This document shows positions 1-6,197 of a stretch of 11,824 nucleotides of DNA, in pieces. Position numbers and translations under genes: made by a program. How positions within the stretch are numbered: the first letter of the stretch is position 1; every line of letters starts with the position of its first letter. Below the pieces are notes generated by a model. That model saw only the letters and a list, made by a program, of their open reading frames with translations, was not told where the DNA came from and made no database searches. The DNA is from an uncultured Clostridia bacterium (GTDB taxonomy: Bacteria > Bacillota > Clostridia > TANB77 > CAG-508): contig CAOSZT010000063.1 of NCBI GenBank assembly GCA_948528155.1, positions 1 through 11,824 of the forward strand, given 5' to 3'.

Positions 1-193
1 ATATATAAAAATCATAAAATAAATAAAAAGAGAATAAACAAATAAAAATAATGTCGTAAAAAAGAAAAATCTGCGATGAAAACTTGAAAAAATTTCCAAA
101 AACATATTTACAAATTTTTCCAGAAGATATAAAATAACATTATAAAAGTTGCAACAAAAATAAATTAAATTAAAAATTAGGAGGCAAAAGAAA

Positions 194-457
194 ATGGAAA
201 TTTTAAAAATTTCATCAAAATCAAACCCTAATTCAGTAGCAGGAGCAATAGCTGGATTAGTAAAAGAATCAAATAAAGCAGAAATGCAAGCAATAGGAGC
301 TGGAGCATTAAATCAAGCAGTGAAAGCAGTAGCAATAGCAAGAGGATTTGTAGCACCATCAGGAGTAGATTTAGTGTGTATACCAGCATTTGCAGAGGTA
401 GAAGTAGAAGGCGAAGATAGAACTGGTATAAAACTTATTGTAGAGTCAAGAGTATAA
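194..457 (+). CDS. spoVS: Stage V sporulation protein S (SpoVS)
   Basis: This 87-residue protein matches SpoVS over its whole length. It opens MEILKISSKSNPNSVAGA, and the core around residues 33-65 (AIGAGALNQAVKAVAIARG followed by FVAPSGVDL) is the highly conserved heart of the family, whose usual length is about 86 residues. Family knowledge: SpoVS is a small Alba-like-fold protein, and in Bacillus its loss blocks late sporulation (coat assembly, stage V) and affects septation. The biochemical role is not settled and nucleic-acid binding is suspected. Start choice: ATG with AGGAGG at 179-184, spacing 9. It is a single-gene unit followed by two terminators. Its presence supports an endospore-forming lineage, although spoVS also occurs in some non-sporulating relatives. 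I could not settle on a sigma-H-type promoter upstream. Confidence 0.97.
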   Translation: MEILKISSKSNPNSVAGAIAGLVKESNKAEMQAIGAGALNQAVKAVAIARGFVAPSGVDLVCIPAFAEVEVEGEDRTGIKLIVESRV

Positions 458-467
458 TATAAAATAG

Positions 468-502
468 AAAATGTTTTGCAATAATATTGCAGAACATTTT
501 TT
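468..502 (+). terminator. Rho-independent terminator of spoVS
   Basis: A 15-bp stem (468-482 with 486-500, one G-U pair, 3-nt AAT loop) lies 10 nt after the spoVS stop codon and runs into a T-run (497-502). Confidence 0.92.
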
Positions 503-505
503 GAT

Positions 506-543
506 AGGGTAAAAATGTAGAGAATTTTTTTACCCTAATTTTT
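506..543 (+). terminator. Second, tandem terminator
   Basis: A 10-bp stem, AGGGTAAAAA (506-515) with TTTTTACCCT (527-536), is followed by AATTTTT. It stands directly behind the first terminator and separates spoVS from the tRNA promoter. The near-symmetry means it could also act on transcripts from the other strand. Confidence 0.75.
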
Positions 544-553
544 GAAATTTAAC

Positions 554-582
554 TTGACTAAAAAATAAAAAAGTGATATAAA
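554..582 (+). promoter_or_regulatory. Sigma-A promoter of the tRNA gene
   Basis: TTGACT (554-559), a 17-nt spacer and TATAAA (577-582) form a near-consensus promoter. It predicts transcription starting about 10 nt before the mature tRNA 5' end. Confidence 0.8.
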
Positions 583-599
583 TAAAAAAGTTAAAATAA

Positions 600-674
600 G
601 GTCCCTTGGTCAAGCGGTTAAGACGCCACCCTCTCAAGGTGGAATCATGGGTTCGATTCCCGTAGGGATCACCA
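600..674 (+). tRNA. tRNA-Glu, anticodon CTC
   Basis: The cloverleaf folds by eye. The acceptor is GGTCCCT with AGGGATC (one G-U pair), the anticodon stem is CCACC/GGTGG, and the loop CTCTCAA puts CTC at positions 34-36. The T-arm holds the TTCGATT loop, and the 3' CCA is encoded. The body closely resembles Firmicute tRNA-Glu. CTC reads GAG, a minor glutamate codon in this A-rich genome where GAA dominates, so this is the second glutamate isoacceptor beside the usual TTC one. No repeat of the tRNA 3' end is visible elsewhere in the window, so I see no sign that it serves here as an integration site. Confidence 0.96.
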
Positions 675-706
675 AAAATTTTTTATATAAACTTAAGTAT
701 AAGATT

Positions 707-736
707 TTGATAAAAAATATAAAATAGGAATAATAT
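707..736 (+). promoter_or_regulatory. Probable promoter of the riboswitch-ATPase transcript
   Basis: TTGATA (707-712), an 18-nt spacer and TAATAT (731-736) lie about 50 nt upstream of the aptamer core. This would give a leader of roughly 240 nt before the ATPase start codon. Confidence 0.6.
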
Positions 737-786
737 TTGAGAAAAATAAAAAATTTCAGATGTTCCAAATATTAAATTCATAATTT

Positions 787-878
787 AAAAGGGAGTAGCT
801 TGAATTTACTAATCAACAGTCGCGATAATTATATTATCTGGTTAGTAAGCTTAAAAAGTTTAAGTAAGTGAGACTTTT
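787..878 (+). ncRNA. yybP-ykoY (Mn2+) riboswitch aptamer
   Basis: The yybP-ykoY family binds Mn2+ and usually controls metal exporters such as MntP/YebN, TerC-type proteins and P-type ATPases. What I see: a closing helix AAAAG (787-791) with CTTTT (874-878); the conserved L1 stretch GGAGTAGC (792-799); a long second leg, TTACTAA (806-812) with TTAGTAA (842-848), capped by GATAAT/ATTATC (824-829/833-838); and the conserved L3-type motif ACAGTCGC (816-823) in that leg. A small hairpin, CTTAAA/TTTAAG (850-855/859-864), follows, then the typical return strand TGAGACTTTT (869-878). The optional extra hairpin after L1 appears to be missing. Its position upstream of a cation ATPase fits the family perfectly. 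Confidence 0.9.
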
Positions 879-932
879 AAAAGAAATTTGAAAATGCAAA
901 TAGCAGAGAATTTCTTTTAAAGGTCTCATTAT
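869..932 (+). terminator. Riboswitch expression platform (terminator hairpin)
   Basis: GAGACTTTTAAAAGAAATT (870-888) pairs almost perfectly with 909-927 (19 bp, one G-U pair), with a loop of about 20 nt. The 5' arm contains GAGACTTTT, the very strand that closes the aptamer (874-878), so the two folds exclude each other. In this family Mn2+ stabilises the aptamer and so prevents the terminator, turning expression on. The T-tract after the stem is poor (ATTATTTGT), so termination may be weak. Confidence 0.8.
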
Positions 933-983
933 TTGTATAAACAATATAAATATGTAAAAAATAAAAAAGAAAGGAGCAAAAAG

Positions 984-3710
984 ATGGAAAAAAACAACTG
1001 GTTTAATAAAAAGATAGAGGATGTTGAAAAAGAATTAAAAACAGATAAAGAAAAAGGATTAACACAAGAACAAGTAAATCAAATTAGAAATGAAAAAGGT
1101 TATAATGAATTACAAGCAACAAAAAAGAAAACACTAATACAAAGATTTATAGACCAATTTAAAGACTTTTCAATAATTGTATTAATAATAGCAGCAATAG
1201 TATCAGGAGTAGTAGGAATAAGTGAAGGAGAAGGAATAACAGATACAATAATAATTTTAATAGTAGTAATAGTAAATGCAATTATAGGAATAGCACAAGA
1301 AAGTAAAGCAGAAAAATCTCTAGAAGCATTACAAAAGCTAAGTGATCATGCTTCAAAAGTAATAAGAAATGGAAATATGGAAATTATACCAGCAAGAGAA
1401 CTAGTACAAGGAGATATTGTAGTATTAGATACAGGAGACTACATACCAGCAGATTTAAGAATAATAGAAGCAATAAACTTAAAATCACAAGAAAGCTCAC
1501 TAACAGGAGAATCAGTACCAGTTGAAAAAATATCAGAAGTAATTGAAGAAGAAGAGATTGGTATTGGTGATAGAAAAAATATGTTATTTTCATCAAGTTT
1601 AGTAACATATGGAAGAGGAAAGGGAATTGTAGTAGAAACAGGAATGACAACAGAAGTGGGAAAAATAGCTGGAATGATAAATTCTACAGAAAAACAAGAA
1701 ACACCACTACAACAAAAATTAAATAAATTAGGGAAAACTTTGGGAATAGTGGCAATTATAATATGTGTAATAATATTTGCAGTAGGATTATTACAAGGTA
1801 AAGAAGCAATCCATATGTTTATGACAGCAGTAAGTTTAGCAGTTGCAGCAATTCCTGAAGGGTTAGTAGCAGTTTCAACAATAGTATTAGCAATAGGTGT
1901 ACAAAAAATGGTAAAAAGAAATGCAATTGTAAAAAGATTGCCAGCAGTAGAAACTTTAGGAAGTAGTACAGTAATATGTTCAGACAAAACAGGAACATTA
2001 ACTCAAAATAAAATGACAGTAGAAAGAATATTCTGGAATGGTGCAACAAGAGATATAAAAAATATTCAAGACAATGAAATCGATGAAGAATTAACAAAAT
2101 TAATTTATGCAAATATGTTGTGTAATGATACAAAAATATCACAAGATGGAACTCTTACAGGAGATCCAACAGAAACTGCATTAGTAGATATGGCTTTTAA
2201 ATTAAATTTTGATCCTAGTATTTATGATAGAATACCAAGATGTGAAGAAATACCATTTGATTCAGACAGAAAATTAATGACAACAGTAAATAAAGTAAAT
2301 GAAAAATATGTAGTATATACAAAAGGTGGAATTGACGAATTATTGAGAAGATGTACATCTTATGAAATAAATAATAAAGTTAATAATAATCTTAAAGAAT
2401 ATATAAATAAAATAAGAGAGAAAAATGAAGAAATGGCAATAGAAGCTTTAAGAGTATTAGGATGTGCATATAAAGAAATAGATCATAAACCAACAAAAGA
2501 AGAAATGGAAAATATAGAAAATGACTTAATCTTTATAGGAATGGTAGGAATGATAGATCCACCAAGAGAAGAAGCAAAGGTAGCAGTAGAAAAATGCAAA
2601 ACAGCAGGAATAAAAGTAGTAATGATTACAGGAGACCACAAAATAACAGCAACAGCAATTGCAAAAAAATTAGGGATTTTAGAAAATGAAGATGAGGCAA
2701 TAACAGGTTTAGAGCTTGAACAAATGAGTGATACTGATTTAGAAAAAAATATCAGGAAATACTCAGTTTATGCAAGAGTATCACCAGAGCATAAAGTTAG
2801 AATTGTTAATGCTTGGCAAAAAAATGGAGAAGTTGTGGCTATGACAGGTGATGGTGTTAATGACAGTCCTGCACTAAAAAAAGCAGATATAGGTTGTGCA
2901 ATGGGGATTGTAGGAACAGATGTGGCAAAAGAGGCAGCAGATGTTATTTTAACAGATGATAATTTTGCAACAGTAGTTTCAGCAGTTGAAGAAGGAAGAA
3001 GAATTTATGATAATATCTTAAAAGTAATTCAATTTTTATTATCAAGTAATGTAGGAGAAATAGTAGTATTATTTTTAGCAACAGTATTTACATCATTATT
3101 TGCTAAATGTTTTGGTATAGATAAAAGCAGTTTAGAAATTTTATTGCCAATACACATTTTGTGGATAAATTTAGTAACAGATTCATTGCCAGCTTTAGCA
3201 CTAGCTTTTGATCCAGCTAATAGTGATATAATGAATAGAAAACCAATAAAACCTGGAAAAGGAATTTTTACAAAAGGTATGACTTGGAGAGTTATTTATC
3301 AAGGTACAATGATTGGTTTACTAACACTTACTGCATTTATTATTGGTTTGGCTACAACAAAAGAACCAATTGATGGTTTATCATTAGAGGCTTCTAAAGT
3401 AGAGGTTGGTCAAACAATGGCTTTTGTAACTTTGGCATTTTCAGAGTTGGTGCATGTATTTAATGTAAGAAATAATAAAAAGTCTATTTTTAAGACAGGA
3501 ATTTTTAATAATTTGAAATTGATTGGTGCAGTTGTTGTTTCAGCTATTTTGATGCTTATCATATTATTAATACCTACATTAAGAGAAATTTTTAGTATAC
3601 CAGTTTTGCCAACTAAGAATATTATTGAATTAGTTTTATTAATTTTTACACCACTTGTAATTGTTGAAATATTTAAATTATTTAAAATTAATGCAGATGA
3701 GGAAGAGTAG
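984..3710 (+). CDS. P-type cation ATPase (SERCA/PacL-like), probable Mn2+ exporter
   Basis: This 908-residue P2A-type ATPase should drive a divalent cation across the plasma membrane at the cost of ATP. Seen in order: an N-terminal cation-ATPase domain (residues 1-70); M1-M2 hydrophobic segments (about 60-110); TGES of the actuator domain (174-177); PEGL in M4 with ion-binding Glu292; the phosphorylation motif DKTGTLT (Asp334 is phosphorylated); TGDPTE in the nucleotide domain; the hinge TGDGVNDSP (621-629); M5 Asn689 and Glu692; M6 Asn729, Thr732 and Asp733; and four C-terminal membrane segments. All catalytic residues and the SERCA-like ion ligands are present. The Pro that usually follows PEGL is Val. 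I place the start at the ATG behind AAGGAG (971-976, spacing 7); an in-frame TTG at 933 lies inside the riboswitch platform and has no ribosome binding site. Most databases would say calcium transporter, but the Mn2+ riboswitch argues for manganese efflux. Confidence 0.95.
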   Translation: MEKNNWFNKKIEDVEKELKTDKEKGLTQEQVNQIRNEKGYNELQATKKKTLIQRFIDQFKDFSIIVLIIAAIVSGVVGISEGEGITDTIIILIVVIVNAIIGIAQESKAEKSLEALQKLSDHASKVIRNGNMEIIPARELVQGDIVVLDTGDYIPADLRIIEAINLKSQESSLTGESVPVEKISEVIEEEEIGIGDRKNMLFSSSLVTYGRGKGIVVETGMTTEVGKIAGMINSTEKQETPLQQKLNKLGKTLGIVAIIICVIIFAVGLLQGKEAIHMFMTAVSLAVAAIPEGLVAVSTIVLAIGVQKMVKRNAIVKRLPAVETLGSSTVICSDKTGTLTQNKMTVERIFWNGATRDIKNIQDNEIDEELTKLIYANMLCNDTKISQDGTLTGDPTETALVDMAFKLNFDPSIYDRIPRCEEIPFDSDRKLMTTVNKVNEKYVVYTKGGIDELLRRCTSYEINNKVNNNLKEYINKIREKNEEMAIEALRVLGCAYKEIDHKPTKEEMENIENDLIFIGMVGMIDPPREEAKVAVEKCKTAGIKVVMITGDHKITATAIAKKLGILENEDEAITGLELEQMSDTDLEKNIRKYSVYARVSPEHKVRIVNAWQKNGEVVAMTGDGVNDSPALKKADIGCAMGIVGTDVAKEAADVILTDDNFATVVSAVEEGRRIYDNILKVIQFLLSSNVGEIVVLFLATVFTSLFAKCFGIDKSSLEILLPIHILWINLVTDSLPALALAFDPANSDIMNRKPIKPGKGIFTKGMTWRVIYQGTMIGLLTLTAFIIGLATTKEPIDGLSLEASKVEVGQTMAFVTLAFSELVHVFNVRNNKKSIFKTGIFNNLKLIGAVVVSAILMLIILLIPTLREIFSIPVLPTKNIIELVLLIFTPLVIVEIFKLFKINADEEE

Positions 3711-3787
3711 AGATAAATTTATATTTTATTTAAGATGTTGATTTTGGATGGCTTCACTTTTTGCAAATCATTATCCAGTAACAGTTA

Positions 3788-3794
3788 TTCGACA
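3788..3794 (-). promoter_or_regulatory. Possible Spo0A box
   Basis: Read on the - strand this is TGTCGAA, the core of the Spo0A binding site, centred about 21 nt upstream of the -35 of the next promoter. About one such 7-mer is expected by chance in a window of this length and base composition, so the location is the main support. Confidence 0.3.
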
Positions 3795-3811
3795 TTTTTC
3801 TATTTTATGTA

Positions 3812-3840
3812 TTGCAATTTTTTTCTATATATAATATACT
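3812..3840 (+). promoter_or_regulatory. Promoter of the DUF4234-DUF2752 pair
   Basis: TTGCAA (3812-3817), a 17-nt spacer and TATACT (3835-3840). No clear terminator separates this from the ATPase stop codon, so read-through from the ATPase is also possible. Confidence 0.6.
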
Positions 3841-3873
3841 ATTTTTATAAATGTATATAAAGGGGGAAAAATT

Positions 3874-4212
3874 ATGATTAACAAGAGAAATGTAGTAACA
3901 AGCATTATATTAAGTATTATTACATGTGGCATTTATGCTATTTATTGGTTTATTACTATGACAGATGATGTTAGTAGAGCTAATGATAATCCTGATTTCT
4001 CAGGTGTAAAAGCATTTTTATTTACAATAATTACATGTGGAATATATAGTATATATTGGTACTATAAAATGGGAAAAGAACTTTATGAAGCTGGACAAAA
4101 ACATAATGTAGATATTAGTGATAATTCTGTAGTATATTTAATTCTTGGAATATTTGGCTTAGGGATTGTTGCATATTGTTTAATTCAAACTGACTTAAAT
4201 AAATTAGCTTAG
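3874..4212 (+). CDS. Small membrane protein, DUF4234 type
   Basis: This 112-residue protein has three hydrophobic segments (about residues 5-27, 47-67 and 84-105). The first two are an internal repeat: IITCGIYAIYW and IITCGIYSIYW, each followed by a short basic or amphipathic stretch. The repeated CGIYxIYW signature, combined with the NKRNVVTSI opening, is that of the DUF4234 family, which has no known function. The start is an ATG behind an AAGGGGG ribosome binding site (about 3860-3866). It is followed after 7 nt by a second small membrane protein, so the two are very likely co-transcribed. The family is common in gut Clostridia, often beside other short membrane proteins (TM2, DUF2752). 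An envelope role is a guess only. Confidence 0.88.
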   Translation: MINKRNVVTSIILSIITCGIYAIYWFITMTDDVSRANDNPDFSGVKAFLFTIITCGIYSIYWYYKMGKELYEAGQKHNVDISDNSVVYLILGIFGLGIVAYCLIQTDLNKLA

Positions 4213-4219
4213 TTGTTAA

Positions 4220-4564
4220 ATGAAAAGAAAATTATTAATTTTTATTTTGGGGATTTCTGGTATAATAATTATTTTTAATTATAATATCGGAATTCCTTGT
4301 ATTTTTTTTGAGTTAACCAATTTGTATTGTTCAGGCTGTGGAATGACAAGAGCTATTAAATCACTAATTACATTTGATTTTTATCAAGCTATTAGATATA
4401 ATGTATTAATAATAATTTTACCACTTTTAATTTATAGTTTGATATTTGATAAAAAAAATAAAATACCAAATTGGATTTGGTATTTATTATTAATTATAGT
4501 AATTTTATATGGAATATTAAGAAATATAAAGATATTTAATTTTCTTGCACCAACTATAATTTAA
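4220..4564 (+). CDS. Small membrane protein, DUF2752 family
   Basis: This 114-residue protein has an N-terminal membrane segment (about 4-20), two more near 60-77 and 84-101, and the DUF2752 signature CSGCGMTRA at residues 37-45 (Cys37, Cys40, Gly41, Thr43, Arg44). After this come a short FDFYQAIRYN stretch and the second membrane helix, the usual order in the family. Function is unknown. The paired cysteines beside a membrane helix could bind metal or form a disulfide, but that is inference. It starts only 7 nt after the previous stop and has no good ribosome binding site of its own, which suggests translational coupling with the DUF4234 gene. Confidence 0.88.
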   Translation: MKRKLLIFILGISGIIIIFNYNIGIPCIFFELTNLYCSGCGMTRAIKSLITFDFYQAIRYNVLIIILPLLIYSLIFDKKNKIPNWIWYLLLIIVILYGILRNIKIFNFLAPTII

Positions 4565-4782
4565 AAACAATAACAATATTTTATACAAATTAAATATTAA
4601 TAGTTTACTATACACGTGGAAGTAGTCTCAGTGTTAGGTAGAAAAGCCTAAAAATCAATAATTATAAAAATGATTGAAGTAGAAACTTTAGTAAAAAGGG
4701 AAAAAATCAAAAAAATTTATAAACAGAATTAGTAATATGGAGTGTGGGGAAAAGAAATTAAATAAATAATTTTTAACCAGTG
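4565..4782 (+). other. Intergenic stretch without a recognisable gene
   Basis: Nothing here is a supportable gene: all frames have stops. A small hairpin, TTAGG/CCTAA (4634-4638/4647-4651), and the near-repeats GGAAGTAGTC and TGAAGTAGAA about 57 nt apart are visible. With the terminator at 4783 it could be the long 3' UTR of the DUF2752 gene, an unrecognised small RNA, or residue of a lost mobile element. Confidence 0.4.
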
Positions 4783-4809
4783 TAAAGCATAGAGATATGC
4801 TTTATTTTT
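4783..4809 (+). terminator. Rho-independent terminator
   Basis: A perfect 9-bp stem, TAAAGCATA (4783-4791) with TATGCTTTA (4796-4804), is capped by a GAGA (GNRA-type) tetraloop and followed by TTTTTA. It is the first good terminator downstream of the DUF4234-DUF2752 pair, or it ends an unrecognised transcript starting after 4565. Confidence 0.8.
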
Positions 4810-4845
4810 ACGCAAAAAATGGTATAACTAGAACAAAAACAAGGA

Positions 4846-4915
4846 ATTTTTCGCTAGGATTATGCCCAAAAACTGTGGGAGTATTTTTTTATAATTCCCC
4901 CTTACAAACCCCTTT
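4846..4915 (-). other. Structured, G/C-rich non-coding segment, possibly an oriT-like remnant
   Basis: This stretch is clearly richer in G+C than its surroundings. It holds a small dyad (CCCA/TGGG, 4865-4868/4876-4879), runs of C on the + strand, and on the - strand the sequence GGGCATAATCCTAGCG. That arrangement, a hairpin followed by an ATCCT-like core, is loosely reminiscent of nick regions of mobilisable elements. The neighbouring tnpV gene is a typical cargo of such elements. No relaxase is present, so this is a weak inference. Confidence 0.2.
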
Positions 4916-4978
4916 TATTACTTACTCTTTACTAGCTGAAAAGAATATATATATTTAATAAAAAATTAAATTGCACCT

Positions 4979-5007
4979 TTGCATTATTAAGAAAATACAA
5001 CTAAAAT
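4979..5007 (+). promoter_or_regulatory. Possible promoter for the exported small protein
   Basis: TTGCAT (4979-4984), a 17-nt spacer and TAAAAT (5002-5007), with AAGGAGG only 11 nt further on. The leader would be very short, so confidence is modest. Confidence 0.35.
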
Positions 5008-5032
5008 AAAAGTAAGTAAGGAGGAATGAGTG

Positions 5033-5346
5033 ATGAGAAAGATTATTGTAGTTATAATAGTCGCAATGATTTCTAGTTTTAGTTATTATGGAGCAGTAAA
5101 CGAAAAAGGAGAAAAAGTAGTAGATTTAACAACAAACACACAAGAAGAAAATGTTGCAGAAAATGAAACAGTAGAAAAAACACAGGGAAACATTATAGAA
5201 CAAATAGAAAATACAATAGCACAAGCAGAAATAATCCAAAATGAAGAAATAATAACACAAAATGCAGTAAATGAAATAACTCAAAAGCAGAGGCAGTAGC
5301 AGTATATAATGCAGAAATAAAAAAATGGGCAATAAATGGACTATAA
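5033..5346 (+). pseudogene. Small exported or membrane-anchored protein, frameshifted
   Basis: The start is an ATG 8 nt behind AAGGAGG (5018-5024); a GTG just before it (5030) is also possible. The product begins with MRK and a hydrophobic stretch of about 16 residues (a signal peptide or anchor). A low-complexity segment rich in Glu, Asn, Gln and Thr follows, probably helical at its end (EQIENTIAQAEIIQNEEI). The frame stops at 5297-5299. In the next frame the sequence continues naturally as AEAVAVYNAEIKKWAINGL with a stop at 5344-5346. One missing A in the run CAAAAGCAG near 5282 would restore a protein of about 104 residues. I do not recognise a family. It is either a recent one-base loss or an uncorrected homopolymer error; the good ribosome binding site suggests it was functional until recently. 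Confidence 0.6.
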
Positions 5347-5381
5347 ATTTATATTATTAGTGAAAAGGTAGGTAATAGAAA

Positions 5382-5711
5382 ATGGAACTAAAAAAGAATA
5401 TGTTAATGAAAAAAAAAGGAATAGCTTATACATTAAAAGGAAATTATTATTTTCCTAATCTATCAATATCAAAAGGCAAGAACTTTACTATTGGAAAATA
5501 TGGAAAAGCAAGATTAAGACACATTAAACAGTACAACAAAGTTTTATATAACAACTTATTATTGAGTGGAAAATTAAATACTTATTTACATTCAATAGAT
5601 ACAAAATGTAATACGATTTTAGAAAGCATAATAATAAAGTTAGCTAAACAAGAAAATGTTACAGAAGATTTAAAAGCAAGTCATCAATTAGAATGGGTAG
5701 CTAGAATGAAT
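5382..5711 (+). pseudogene. tnpV: TnpV-like transposon protein, 3' end lost to a group II intron
   Basis: The 110 codons before the intron match TnpV, a small protein carried by Tn4451-like and other mobilisable elements of Clostridia. Seen: IAYTLKGNYYFPNL, then the IGKYG-type stretch, LYNNLLLSGKLNTYLHSID in the middle, and ENVTEDLKASHQLEWVARMN at the end, the order and spacing typical of the family (usually about 120 residues). The ribosome binding site is AAGGTAGG (5365-5372), spacing 9. After Asn110 the frame runs into GTGCGCC, the 5' end of a group II intron, and stops 6 codons later. The last 10-20 residues of the protein are not found in the window. The role of TnpV is unknown; it marks this region as a mobile-element remnant. 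Confidence 0.85.
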
Positions 5712-6000
5712 GTGCGCCAGTTAGGTGTTTAATATATAGTAGGTGGAAATCCTATCTAGTAAGGTCTAACCAACTGCTAGTACCTAGATTTTGGAGTTGT
5801 AACTGTGAAGTTACAATTTAAGCGTAAATCGGGGAGAGTTCGAGCCGCAATGCGAAAGCGTGAAACTAATTTAGACCCGTTAAACTAGTCAAGCAGAAGT
5901 TGATACCTTGTTCATGGTAGCAAACAATAACACATTAACGATATGGTGAGGAGATGTGGGTTCTGTCGGGTTCATAGGGTGTGGCGAGTTCTGGTGTTAG
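5712..6000 (+). mobile_element. Group II intron, 5' fragment (domain I and following)
   Basis: The segment starts with GTGCGCC, the usual 5' end of bacterial group II introns (GUGYG), exactly at a codon boundary inside tnpV. It continues with the domain I look of this class: GGTGGAAATCCTAT, AAGGTCTAACCAACTGCTAG, CGAGCCGCAATGCGAAAGCG and the AAC-rich stretch before GGTGAGGAGATG. It is denser in G+C and more structured than its surroundings. No reverse transcriptase/maturase gene follows, and no domain V (an AGCCGT...GAAA...CGTACGGTT-like hairpin) is present downstream. Only the 5' part remains, and it should not be able to splice. The 3' boundary is approximate, because the intron-like sequence fades near 6000 where another element seems to begin. 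Confidence 0.75.
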
Positions 6001-6009
6001 AATAGATAT

Positions 6010-6098
6010 ATAGACACAAAATTTTACACTTAGAAAAAAAGATGTTAAAATAAAAAGCGAAAAGAGGTAAGTGTCTATGAGTAAAAAATTCACATAGA
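6010..6098 (+). mobile_element. Probable left-end remnant of an IS3-type element
   Basis: The sequence begins TAGACACAAAATTTTACACTT, like an insertion-sequence terminus, and 40-odd nt later has a ribosome binding site (AAGAGGT, 6062-6068) and an ATG at 6077. The six codons that follow read MSKKFT and then stop. MSKKFT-type openings are common in OrfA of IS3-family elements of Clostridia. An 8-nt inverted repeat, ATAGACAC (6010-6017) and GTGTCTAT (6071-6078), flanks the leader. No other part of a transposase is visible. The identification rests on a short match and should be treated as tentative. Confidence 0.35.
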
Positions 6099-6128
6099 AA
6101 ATATATTACATAAATTTAATTAAAAATA

Positions 6129-6157
6129 TTGACACATCAATTATTATATTATAAAAT
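6129..6157 (+). promoter_or_regulatory. Strong promoter of the RhuM-family gene
   Basis: TTGACA (6129-6134), a 17-nt spacer and TAAAAT (6152-6157). The -35 is perfect and the -10 misses one base. Confidence 0.75.
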
Positions 6158-6197
6158 ACAAACAATAGTTCTGAAATAAGATATGAGGTGATTAGTA

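Noticed and set aside
1..193. Sigma-H promoter for spoVS
   Set aside because: I found no acceptable RnAGGAwww/RnnGAAT pair. A weak TTGAAA (84-89)/TATTTA (105-110) pair has only 15-nt spacing, so no promoter is annotated. Nothing else is visible in this stretch.
600..674. tRNA-Glu as the attachment site of the mobile remnants
   Set aside because: No copy of the tRNA 3' end occurs elsewhere in the window, and the intact ATPase lies between the tRNA and the remnants.
933..983. N-terminal extension of the ATPase from a TTG at 933 (17 extra residues)
   Set aside because: The TTG lies at the foot of the riboswitch terminator without a ribosome binding site, the extra residues do not look like the family, and the ATG at 984 has AAGGAG at the right distance.
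1384..2142. Long open frames on the - strand inside the ATPase gene
   Set aside because: They are leucine- or isoleucine-rich mirror frames of an A-rich gene, without ribosome binding sites or recognisable domains. The same holds for - strand frames inside the repeat protein and the phosphorylase.
4610..4809. A possible 200-nt small RNA (6S-like or an IS200/IS605-associated guide RNA) ending at the terminator at 4783-4809
   Set aside because: No convincing promoter, no closed-rod pairing of the two ends and no adjacent TnpB remnant. The match to the GAAGTAGAAAC-type IS605 tail is too short to support.
5712..5732. The last six residues of the tnpV frame (VRQLGV) as genuine protein sequence
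   Set aside because: They are encoded by the 5' end of the group II intron and do not match the TnpV C-terminus.
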